Below are positions 6,177-13,688 of a DNA stretch of 24,440 bases, piece by piece. Numbering within the stretch: position 1 is the first letter of the stretch; every line of letters begins with the position of its first letter. Both the position numbers and the translations under genes were made by a program. The stretch lies in contig CAJKLB010000038.1 in NCBI GenBank assembly GCA_905200615.1, forward strand, positions 1-24,440, written 5' to 3'. The stretch is from an uncultured Selenomonadales bacterium. GTDB taxonomy: Bacteria; Bacillota; Clostridia; Christensenellales; QALW01. The notes beneath the pieces are model-generated. The model had not been told where the DNA came from. It did not search any database and was given only the letters and a program-made list of their open reading frames with translations.

Positions 6177-7100
6177 TTATATGCCGATAAGCGTTATTTC
6201 CGTAGGATAGATCGGAGAACTGTTAAAGCGCAGATAAAACTTGTAATCTTTAGAAATTTCATAGATCATTTTTGGGATTTTCCACAGATCCTCGTTATTA
6301 TGATATACCGAAATCAGTAATTTAGGATGATCGTTCAGAATATGTTTTTCCGCGCCTTTGATCGCCTTCTGTTCAAAACCTTCTATGTCTATTTTTATCA
6401 TTGTAACAGGCTCTGCAATGTCTTCATCAAGCGTCGTTACCACTACCTCCCCGCGGTTATCCTTCTCCAAGGTGTTTGCCGAGGAACTTTCCGCGTTTTT
6501 TGTAATAGACATTTTATCCGCTTTATCTGCTATTCCTTTTAACCTGCATTCTATATTCTTATATTGTTTTAGGTTCTGCTGCAAGAGTTGAAAGGTTTCC
6601 GGGGTTATTTCATAACAATATATTTTTTTATACTCCTCTCCATAATTTTTGATATAGGAAAGGACGGTATCGCCAACATACGCGCCGATATCCACAATCA
6701 CTTCTTCTTTGCCGCATTTTACAAGATCAAGATCAAAATAATCATCAAACATATATTCTCTGGATCTGGTTGTTGACGAGAAATCATATCTGTACCAATT
6801 GTTCAGAATGGCATATAACGTTCTTTTTGATCTATAGTCACATAATTTGCCGTACAGCCAGGCAAAATCATCAATATGGTTAAAAAGCGCTATTTGTTTT
6901 AATTCTATTTCCTCATAATTTCCTTTCTCCAGGTCAAGGTGACCCCAGAAATCAAATTTATTGAAGAAATCCATACAGCTTTTCTTTGTTTCGTATGGAA
7001 TCTTATCAAAACTGCTTCTTATTCTGTAGTATAACTCTTTCTCGTTCAATTCTTTGATTTCTTTTACCAATTCCGAAAAGTTTCTGTCAATAATATTCAT
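6177..7100 (-). CDS. FkbM-family SAM-dependent methyltransferase
   Basis: A 307-residue cytoplasmic protein. Residues 134-146 (VIVDIGAYVGDTV) are motif I of the SAM-binding Rossmann fold, YCYEITPE (161-168) is the motif II acidic position, and MIKIDIEGFEQKAIKGAE (234-251) is the signature of FkbM methyltransferases. These often O-methylate sugars or polyketides. The N-terminal 120 residues are helical and not recognised. AAAGGAGTG before ATG 7100 decides the start; an in-frame ATG at 7133 lacks a site. It stands alone between guaA and the terminator after ddh, so the substrate cannot be inferred from an operon. A surface glycan is the usual target. Confidence 0.8.
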   Translation of the reverse strand: MNIIDRNFSELVKEIKELNEKELYYRIRSSFDKIPYETKKSCMDFFNKFDFWGHLDLEKGNYEEIELKQIALFNHIDDFAWLYGKLCDYRSKRTLYAILNNWYRYDFSSTTRSREYMFDDYFDLDLVKCGKEEVIVDIGAYVGDTVLSYIKNYGEEYKKIYCYEITPETFQLLQQNLKQYKNIECRLKGIADKADKMSITKNAESSSANTLEKDNRGEVVVTTLDEDIAEPVTMIKIDIEGFEQKAIKGAEKHILNDHPKLLISVYHNNEDLWKIPKMIYEISKDYKFYLRFNSSPIYPTEITLIGI

Positions 7101-7168
7101 CCAATCACTCCTTTGATACAATATATTGTGCATTGGTTTATTCTATTCATTTCATCGCCAAAACAAAA

Positions 7169-7196
7169 AAACTAACAGATAAAAATCCGTTAGTTT
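7169..7196 (-). terminator. Rho-independent terminator after ddh
   Basis: On the minus strand AAACTAACGGAT-TTTT-ATCTGTTAGTTT forms a 12-bp stem (one G-U pair) followed directly by a T-run. It lies about 140 bp after the ddh stop; the stretch between holds only a palindrome GCTTCGCGAAGC (7282-7293) and no gene. Confidence 0.85.
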
Positions 7197-7336
7197 CCAG
7201 AGTTTAATCGTCAAATATTTCCCTTTGTGACTGCTGTCTTTCTCACGAAAGCAAGCACGTTTCCTATAGATTCGGGGGCGTGCTTCGCGAAGCCGACACG
7301 CTGCATGCCGGCACATAATGAAGCAAATTCTCCGGC

Positions 7337-8323
7337 TTACAGAAGTTTTTTTCTCAGCTCTTCCGGCGCTTCCATATGCAGATATGTCGGGGCGATATCC
7401 AATACCGTTCTGCAGCCGCACTGCCCCTCTTTATACAAGCGAAAAGCCGCGCGGGCATAAGCCACCAGTACGCCGGCGGTAAATTCCGGGTTGGAATCCA
7501 GCTGCAGACGGTATTCAATCAAGTGTTTATTTTTTTTGGTAATCCCCGTTGTCCCAGTTCGCAGCACAACACCTCCGTGCGGAATTCCGGAATGATGGGC
7601 GTCCAGTTCTTCCTGGCTGATAAAGTGCACGGTAGTATCATAGTCGGCAAAATAATTGGGCATGGTTTTGATCGCGGTTTCAATTGCCTGAAGATCCGCG
7701 CCTTTTTCTGCAACAACAAAGCATTCACGGGTATGCTTTTCCCGTGTGGAAAGCAGGGGCTGTTCACCGCTGCGCACCCTGCGCAGCGCGTCTTCTACAG
7801 GAACGGTATATTGGCGCGCGTCTAAAACGCCCGGGATCCTTCGAATGGCATCGGAATGTCCTTGGCTGACACCCTTGCCCCAAAATGTGTAATCGCTTCC
7901 GTTAGGTAAAATGGCTTGCGCGTATAAGCGATTTAAAGAAAACATACCGGGATCCCAGCCTACGGAAATAATGCTGAGCTTTTTATTTTCCCGGCTGACG
8001 CGGTCTACAGCGTCAAAATGTTCAGGGATTTTCGCATGGGTATCAAAGCTGTCTATCACATTAAAATATTGCGCGAGTTCTACCGTTTGCCGGGGCAGAT
8101 CATTGGCGCTGCCGCCGCAGAGAATCATAACATCAATCTCATTTTGCATTTGACCGGCTTTTGTAAGAGAAAATACCGGCAGACCGGTCTGCGTTTTTAA
8201 CGCGGAAGGATCACGGCGCGTAAAAACTCCGATGGCTTCCATATCCGGCGCGTTCTGCAAAGCGCATTCTACTCCGCGGCCTAAGTTGCCGTAACCCGCG
8301 ATACCGATTCGTATTTTTTCCAA
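7337..8323 (-). CDS. ddh: meso-Diaminopimelate D-dehydrogenase
   Basis: A 328-residue NADP-dependent enzyme that makes meso-diaminopimelate in one step from tetrahydrodipicolinate and ammonia, feeding lysine and peptidoglycan synthesis. Residues 5-15 (RIGIAGYGNLG) are the dinucleotide-binding loop, followed by VFTRRDP, CGGSANDLP, NVIDSFDTHAKIP and SVGWDPGMFSLNR, all diagnostic for this family. HSGIPHGG and the C-terminal NPEFTAGVLVAYARAA are also typical. The length fits the family (about 326) only if translation begins at TTG 8323, which has GAGGAGGA upstream; the in-frame ATG at 8410 would add an unrelated 29 residues and overlap the previous gene. It lies 67 bp after the CofE-like gene and probably shares its transcript. 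Confidence 0.93.
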   Translation of the reverse strand: MEKIRIGIAGYGNLGRGVECALQNAPDMEAIGVFTRRDPSALKTQTGLPVFSLTKAGQMQNEIDVMILCGGSANDLPRQTVELAQYFNVIDSFDTHAKIPEHFDAVDRVSRENKKLSIISVGWDPGMFSLNRLYAQAILPNGSDYTFWGKGVSQGHSDAIRRIPGVLDARQYTVPVEDALRRVRSGEQPLLSTREKHTRECFVVAEKGADLQAIETAIKTMPNYFADYDTTVHFISQEELDAHHSGIPHGGVVLRTGTTGITKKNKHLIEYRLQLDSNPEFTAGVLVAYARAAFRLYKEGQCGCRTVLDIAPTYLHMEAPEELRKKLL

Positions 8324-8390
8324 AATAAATCCTCCTCTATTTCTAAGTTTTTCGTAGATATTGACAGTTTTGTGTTTTTCAAAAAAAATT

Positions 8391-9581
8391 TTATTTTGTA
8401 TAGTTATCAAAATACCCTTGAATATAAATAATGGGCGTTCCTTTATCTCCGCTGCCGGAAGTTAAGTCAGCCAAAGAACCGATAAGATCGGTCAGCCGCC
8501 GAGGGGTGGTTCCCTGAGAGGCCATTTTCCCTACTAAATTATCGTCTTTGTTTCGAATATATTCCGAAATGGCCTCCTTTAGAGCATCCCCGCTGAGGGA
8601 AGCAAAATCATTATCGGCTAAATATTTTAATTTTACCTCGTTGGGTGTGCCTTCCAGCCCTTCGGTATAGGCCGGAGAAACCACCGGATCGGCCAGTTCC
8701 CAGATTTTCCCCACCGGATCTTTAAACGCGCCGTCGCCGTAAATCATCACTTCCACGTTCTTTCCGGTGGCTTTCTTGATTTTATCCTGTACTTCGGAAA
8801 CAAATTCTCCGCAATGAATGGGAAACAGCTTTACGGTTTCTTCGGTAGCCTTGTTCGAACCAAGCAGGCCGTATTTATCATTGTAGCCGCTGCCGTTCAC
8901 GGGCTTGGATAAAATATCCTCAAGAGTATAAACTTTTTCGGCACCGTTTGCCTTTAAAATACGTTTTGTCCGGGCACGGGTATGAATATCGCAGCAGAGC
9001 ACATTCTTGGTATAATTCAGGATGGTTCTGCAATCATTGGCAAGAATAACCTCAACATCCGCACCGCAGCCGGAAATCAGCTCCTTATAATATTCGATAT
9101 AATCTACACCGGTGAACGTGTGCTTCCGAACACCGAACAGTTCACGGAATTTTGTTTCTGTCAGCACATCGCTCCAGGGATTGATTCCCTTTTCGTCTAA
9201 AGAATCCAAATCAATCAGGTGATTTCCTACCTCATCAGACGGATAGCTGAGCATCAGTATGATTTTTTTGGCACCCGAAGCAATGCCTTTTAAGCAAATG
9301 GCAAATCGATTTCGGCTGAGGATAGGAAAAATCACGCCCACGGTATCGTTCCCGAACTTTTGCTGTATATCCGCGGCGATATCCCGAATATGAGCGTAAT
9401 TGCCCTGCGCCCGAGCGAGCACCGCTTCCGTAACGGCGATAATATCTCTGTCCTGAATGGAAAATCCCTCATTTTTTGCGGCGCGAAGCACGCAATCTAC
9501 CGTAATTTGCGGCAAATCATCTCCTTGGCGAATAATTGGCGCCCGCAGTCCGCGGGAAACCGTACCTACAAATCGTTCCAT
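8391..9581 (-). CDS. CofE-like protein (coenzyme F420-0:L-glutamate ligase family)
   Basis: A 396-residue protein with the family's opening (GTVSRGLRAPIIRQGDDL), DRDIIAVTEAVLARAQGNY (43-61) and a Gly/Asp-rich metal-binding core including VMIYGDGAFKDP. CofE/FbiB enzymes add glutamate to coenzyme F420. Clostridia generally lack F420, and many carry this longer variant of unknown substrate, so an amide-ligase reaction on another compound is the safer description. It has its own promoter (9636-9664) and AAAGGA before the ATG. The immediately downstream ddh gene raises the possibility of a link to diaminopimelate or peptidoglycan precursors, which is inference from position only. Confidence 0.75.
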   Translation of the reverse strand: MERFVGTVSRGLRAPIIRQGDDLPQITVDCVLRAAKNEGFSIQDRDIIAVTEAVLARAQGNYAHIRDIAADIQQKFGNDTVGVIFPILSRNRFAICLKGIASGAKKIILMLSYPSDEVGNHLIDLDSLDEKGINPWSDVLTETKFRELFGVRKHTFTGVDYIEYYKELISGCGADVEVILANDCRTILNYTKNVLCCDIHTRARTKRILKANGAEKVYTLEDILSKPVNGSGYNDKYGLLGSNKATEETVKLFPIHCGEFVSEVQDKIKKATGKNVEVMIYGDGAFKDPVGKIWELADPVVSPAYTEGLEGTPNEVKLKYLADNDFASLSGDALKEAISEYIRNKDDNLVGKMASQGTTPRRLTDLIGSLADLTSGSGDKGTPIIYIQGYFDNYTK

Positions 9582-9635
9582 ATTTTTTTATCCTTTCTCT
9601 GCGTTTTGCATCAAAACACGGTTCTTTTTTTATCT

Positions 9636-9664
9636 ATTATAGAATAAACAATTCGTAAAATCAA
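9636..9664 (-). promoter_or_regulatory. Promoter of the CofE-like gene and ddh
   Basis: On the minus strand TTGATT (9664-9659), a 17-bp spacer and TATAAT (9641-9636), followed about 50 nt later by the ribosome site of the CofE-like gene. It lies just after the stop of the SGNH gene and separates the two transcription units. Confidence 0.7.
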
Positions 9665-9676
9665 TCTTTTTAATTT

Positions 9677-10414
9677 TTATGTTAAACGCAATACTTGCAG
9701 CAGCCGTTGGGCGATCTGCTCCATTCCGCGGTCACCGGGATGAGAGATCCAGTTTTCTTTTACCGGGGCAAGCGTGCCGTCAGGAAGCCGATATTGCTGT
9801 CCTGAAAAGCCTTCGTTTTCTTGGGTATGAAGATCCCGGATAGGAACGGTTTCAAAGCCGCGCTCGGCGGCGCAGCGTTCCAACGCCGGCCCGCACAGAG
9901 CCTCATTGTACCATCCGAACATTAAAATAATGCGAGCATGCGGGCACTGTGAGACAATGCGGCCGAATAAATCGGAAAGGCCGGCATCCCAAACCGCCTT
10001 TCGCTCAGGGGTAGTTACATTATCGCCGATCTGCAGAAGAATTAAATTTAAATCCGGCAGAAAATGGGATCGGTTTTCTTCAAACCACTGCTGCATATCC
10101 TGCGGAGAATCCGCTTGCTCCGCTTTTCCAATATGAATTCGGTCAAACACGGCCGCGGGTTCTTTTTCCAAAATAGCCTCGGCAATGTAAGAAAACCAAT
10201 CTTTTTTCGCATCCGAGGCGCACATTCCGTAATTGCCCATGCCCAGAAGCAGACTGTTGCCGATATAAAGCGATTTTTTAGGAACCGTACAAACGGCCTC
10301 CGGTATTCCCTGGGGATTAATTTGCAGTTTATATTGACGCCCGTCCATACCGGTTAAAAAAAGAGGCTGAACGGCGGCTGCTTGCGCCGGTTGGGAAGCG
10401 AGATCTTGTTTCAT
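9677..10414 (-). CDS. SGNH/GDSL-type hydrolase-like protein
   Basis: A 245-residue protein without a signal peptide or membrane segment. Residues 49-60 (LYIGNSLLLGMG) hold the block I Gly-Asn-Ser with Ser54 as presumed nucleophile. LQIGDNVTT matches the block III Asn position, and SHPGDRGMEQIA near the C-terminus supplies the catalytic His225. The Asp usually three residues before that His is replaced by Trp, so a Ser-His dyad or an altered triad is possible. The family removes acyl or acetyl groups from lipids, sugars or peptidoglycan. It is the last gene of the long leftward operon, 60 bp after mntP, with AAAGGAATC before the ATG. Substrate unknown. Confidence 0.65.
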   Translation of the reverse strand: MKQDLASQPAQAAAVQPLFLTGMDGRQYKLQINPQGIPEAVCTVPKKSLYIGNSLLLGMGNYGMCASDAKKDWFSYIAEAILEKEPAAVFDRIHIGKAEQADSPQDMQQWFEENRSHFLPDLNLILLQIGDNVTTPERKAVWDAGLSDLFGRIVSQCPHARIILMFGWYNEALCGPALERCAAERGFETVPIRDLHTQENEGFSGQQYRLPDGTLAPVKENWISHPGDRGMEQIAQRLLQVLRLT

Positions 10415-10474
10415 TTTTTGATTCCTTTCCGCATGGATTTTTACACGGTATTTAAAAAAATCGATGGCTGTATT

Positions 10475-11044
10475 TTAAAAACCGAGTATCCCCAAATGCT
10501 CTAATAGAATTTTTGTACCTAATAAAATTAAAATCGCGCCCCCGGCAAATTCGGCTTTTGCTTTAAATTTACCGCCGAATTTTTGGCCGATATACACACC
10601 GGCAAAAGAAAGCGTAAAGGTTGTTATCCCGATAAAGGCCGCGGCGGTAAGCATTTGAGAAAGCTCCAAAAAAGAAATGGCAATACCGGAGGCTAAGGCA
10701 TCGATGCTGGTAGCAACCGCCATCATCAGCATTACTTTAAACCCAAAAGAATCACTTAAAACTTCTTCTTCCTTTGAAAAGGCCTCCCGAATCATGTTGG
10801 CGCCGATAATGAGCAAAAGCACAAAAGCGACCCAGTGATCAAAATCCTCGATAACGCTTCGGAAACTCGTGCCCAAAATATATCCTAAAAGAGGCATGAA
10901 CGCCTGAAAGCCACCGAAATAAAGCCCGGTAATTATCCCGTGACGCGGCTTTATTTCCCGTACGGAAAGCCCCTTGCACAGGGAAACCGCAAAAGCGTCC
11001 ATCGAAAGACCCAGGGCAAGAATAAATAATTCTACGATACTCAT
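10475..11044 (-). CDS. mntP: Manganese efflux pump MntP
   Basis: A 189-residue integral membrane protein with about six hydrophobic segments. It carries the two internally repeated family motifs: ALGLSMDAFAVSLCKGL near residue 11 and AVATSIDALASGIAISF near residue 105, each with the conserved Asp used in Mn(II) export. Length matches E. coli MntP (188). It begins 12 bp after the comM stop with GGAGG upstream, so it is translated from the same message. The yybP-ykoY manganese riboswitch often seen before this gene cannot fit in that gap, so manganese control, if any, is not at this position. Confidence 0.92.
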   Translation of the reverse strand: MSIVELFILALGLSMDAFAVSLCKGLSVREIKPRHGIITGLYFGGFQAFMPLLGYILGTSFRSVIEDFDHWVAFVLLLIIGANMIREAFSKEEEVLSDSFGFKVMLMMAVATSIDALASGIAISFLELSQMLTAAAFIGITTFTLSFAGVYIGQKFGGKFKAKAEFAGGAILILLGTKILLEHLGILGF

Positions 11045-11056
11045 CGTTTTCCTCCG

Positions 11057-12586
11057 TTAATGTGACCAATATTTTCTGTCAAGATTTCTGTAGCCAACAG
11101 CCTGGGCGATATGCGCCGGAGCGATTCCCGGGCTGTTTTCTAAATCAGCAATGGTGCGGGCTACCTTTAAAATACGGTGATATCCCCGAGCACTCATATT
11201 TAAAGAAGCAAAAGCCTGCTTCAGCAACTTTTCAGACGCTTGATCCAGCACGCAGTATTGTTTGATCATTTCGGCATTCATTTGCGCGTTACAGTAAAAA
11301 GGCGTATACCGGAAGCGCCGGTTTTGAATTTCCCGCGCGTGCTGCACGCGTTTTTTTATTTCGGCACTGCTTTCACCGCGGGATATGTCCGTCATATCGT
11401 CATAAGTAACGGAATCCACCTCAATCTGCAAATCGATTCGATCCAGCAGCGGTCCGGATATTTTAGAAAGATATTTTTGTATCATCGCGGGCGTACAGGT
11501 GCATTTTTTTGTTTTAGAACCGTAATTGCCGCAGGGACAGGGATTCATGCTCGCAACGAGCATAAAGTTTGCCGGATAAGCCATGGAGCCAAATACCCGG
11601 GAAACGGTAATGACCCCGTCTTCTAAGGGCTGACGCAGAGCCTCCAGCGCGTTGCGGTTATATTCAGGCAGTTCATCTAAAAAAAGCACGCCGTTATGCG
11701 CAAGGGAAACCTCCCCCGGTTTTGCTTTGGTTCCGCCGCCGGTAAGCGCCGCTATACTGGCGGTATGATGCGGACACCGAAACGGGCGTTCGGTAAGAAT
11801 ACCGCTTTCCAAAGTACCGCTGATCGAGTGGATTTTTGTTGCCTCCAGCGCCTCTTCAAAGGTCATATCCGGCAAAATTGAGGGGATGGCGCGGGCAAGC
11901 ATCGTCTTGCCGGAGCCGGGCGGGCCGATCAACAGCAGATTATGCCCGCCGGCAGCCGCGATTTCCGCGGCGCGTTTAGCCGCCATTTGTCCTTTGATGT
12001 ATTGAAAATCCGCCTGCGGCTTTTGCCGGCAGCGGAGTTCCTGCCAGCTGGTATGAATGATCGGCTGCAGCGGAAACTCTCCCTTAAAAAAGCGCACCAA
12101 TTGCTGCAAATTTTGAGGCGTATAAACCGTAATCCCTTCCAGAAAAGCGGCTTCGGCACTGTTTTCGGGGGAAATAAAAAATACGGTTTTTCCCGCGGCA
12201 CGGGCGGAAATCAGCATGGGAGTAACGCCTCGCACGCCTTTAATATCCCCGCTTAAAGAAAGCTCGCCGATCAGTACAGCTTCCTGCCAAAGAGACCCCC
12301 GCAGCTGATTAGTGGATGCCAGCAGACCTGCCGCGATAGGCAGGTCATATACAGGCCCTTCTTTTTTTATATCCGCCGGGGCAAGATTTACCGTGATTCG
12401 GGCAAGCGGAAACTCAAAGCCGCTGTTTTTTATAGCTGAGCGCACACGTTCCCGCGCTTCCTTTACAGCGGCATCCGGTAACCCTACGATTTCAAAGGCA
12501 GGTAATCCGCCGGAAACATCGCATTCTGCCGTTACCAAAAGACCGTCAATCCCGTTTAGGCCTAAGCTTTGTATTTTTGATAACAT
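11057..12586 (-). CDS. comM: ComM/YifB-family AAA+ ATPase
   Basis: A 509-residue protein, the usual length for YifB/ComM. The N-terminal domain (SLGLNGIDGLLVTAECDVSG, VGLPDAAVKEARERV) is the Lon-protease-like fold. The AAA+ core has Walker A GPPGSGKTML at about residue 220 and Walker B GVLFLDELPEYN. The Cys cluster NPCPCGNYG...CTC and a C-terminal Mg-chelatase-like helical domain follow. ComM is a hexameric helicase that promotes branch migration during natural transformation in some bacteria; its role in clostridia is less clear. ATG 12586 (AAAGG upstream) is preferred to the in-frame GTG at 12601. It normally follows rbgA-rnhB-yraN directly; here two envelope genes intervene. Confidence 0.92.
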   Translation of the reverse strand: MLSKIQSLGLNGIDGLLVTAECDVSGGLPAFEIVGLPDAAVKEARERVRSAIKNSGFEFPLARITVNLAPADIKKEGPVYDLPIAAGLLASTNQLRGSLWQEAVLIGELSLSGDIKGVRGVTPMLISARAAGKTVFFISPENSAEAAFLEGITVYTPQNLQQLVRFFKGEFPLQPIIHTSWQELRCRQKPQADFQYIKGQMAAKRAAEIAAAGGHNLLLIGPPGSGKTMLARAIPSILPDMTFEEALEATKIHSISGTLESGILTERPFRCPHHTASIAALTGGGTKAKPGEVSLAHNGVLFLDELPEYNRNALEALRQPLEDGVITVSRVFGSMAYPANFMLVASMNPCPCGNYGSKTKKCTCTPAMIQKYLSKISGPLLDRIDLQIEVDSVTYDDMTDISRGESSAEIKKRVQHAREIQNRRFRYTPFYCNAQMNAEMIKQYCVLDQASEKLLKQAFASLNMSARGYHRILKVARTIADLENSPGIAPAHIAQAVGYRNLDRKYWSH

Positions 12587-12605
12587 CGTTTTGCCTTTCA
12601 CAAAA

Positions 12606-13679
12606 TTATTTCTTTCTTACCAGAAACGCATTGGGCAAATATCTTCCGGTATCTTTCATCGGTGTGGAAGGAATATTAATTACTTCACCGTTATATGCCA
12701 GTACGCTGGAAGAGCCGCCGTCGCACGCGGCGGCGTTTACTGCGCCGTAATCCATGAGGATATCGGCACAATCGCCCAAGGTAGCACCGATAGAATAGCC
12801 TACCTGGCGGCCGTCAACAATCATAAAAAATACCACGCCGTCGGCTCTTTGCGCAACAATGGTACGCGGCTGCATTCCATAGCCGGAGGATTTGGTAATC
12901 AGCTGCTGTCCGTCACAAATCAGTACGGGGCCGAATTGTACGCCGTCACGCACATGATAGGCATCCCAGTCATCGATTTTTCCTACAATCAGCCGATCAT
13001 TTTTATCAAACACAATGGAAGGCCATCCGTTATTGGTTCCCCAAGGTTCGCCCATGGAGTAGCACAAACCGTTGATTACACCGCCCTTGCCATGACCGTC
13101 AATATCTTCAAATCCGCTTCCGTTAATGCCGATTACGGCATTATGTTCTTCCATCAGTTCGCCCACGCACTGCCCCCAAACGCCCTTGCGGTTGGTAGTG
13201 GCTACAAAGATACGGGAAGGATCGTCAATCATCACTAACTGACCGACAAAAGTAGTTCCTTTGACTTGAGAAATCACAATTCCCTGCTCGATATCATTGA
13301 CCAAAACCTTGTTTCCGCAGGAATCCTTTCCGCCTACGGTAAGATTTTTTTGGCCTAAAATATCCTCTTGCGGCGCGAACGCCGGAGTATCCTCGGAAGG
13401 TTTTTCCGGCAGCGTCAGTCCGCCGAGCACATCGTCGGTACGTACCTGACGGCTCATCACGTCCTCAATCAGCCATTCAGGGAAAATCCCGGTAGCCAGC
13501 CATTGATGATCATTGGTGGTCATCGCGGTTTCAATCCAGAGATCCCGCAGGGTAGAAAGATACGGCACATTCAGCCACACCACCGAAGCATAGAGGGAAA
13601 ATAACAGTAACAGAATCAGTGAACAGGCGGTAAGCGCTTTGGCCGACCGTTTTAATCGTTTATAACTTTTATATCGCAT
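12606..13679 (-). CDS. Membrane-anchored phosphodiester glycosidase (NAGPA-like)
   Basis: A 357-residue protein with a basic N-terminus and one transmembrane anchor (residues about 16-36), so the rest is outside the cell. The C-terminal 230 residues match the NAGPA/phosphodiester glycosidase family, including VIGINGSGFEDIDGHGKGG, RTIVAQRADGVVFFMIVDGR and the hallmark CDGGSSSVLAYNGE. Relatives remove sugars linked through phosphodiesters from glycoproteins or wall polymers. It follows the giant glycosyltransferase gene after 9 bp and precedes comM by 19 bp, so the two envelope genes were probably acquired or kept as a pair. A role in modifying a surface glycan made by that transferase is inference. 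Confidence 0.82.
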   Translation of the reverse strand: MRYKSYKRLKRSAKALTACSLILLLLFSLYASVVWLNVPYLSTLRDLWIETAMTTNDHQWLATGIFPEWLIEDVMSRQVRTDDVLGGLTLPEKPSEDTPAFAPQEDILGQKNLTVGGKDSCGNKVLVNDIEQGIVISQVKGTTFVGQLVMIDDPSRIFVATTNRKGVWGQCVGELMEEHNAVIGINGSGFEDIDGHGKGGVINGLCYSMGEPWGTNNGWPSIVFDKNDRLIVGKIDDWDAYHVRDGVQFGPVLICDGQQLITKSSGYGMQPRTIVAQRADGVVFFMIVDGRQVGYSIGATLGDCADILMDYGAVNAAACDGGSSSVLAYNGEVINIPSTPMKDTGRYLPNAFLVRKK

Positions 13680-13688
13680 TTTTACATC

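Noticed and set aside
12312..13238. Long open frame on the plus strand (308 codons)
   Set aside because: It lies antisense to comM and the phosphodiester glycosidase, which have clear family motifs; its translation shows no domain and it has no ribosome site.
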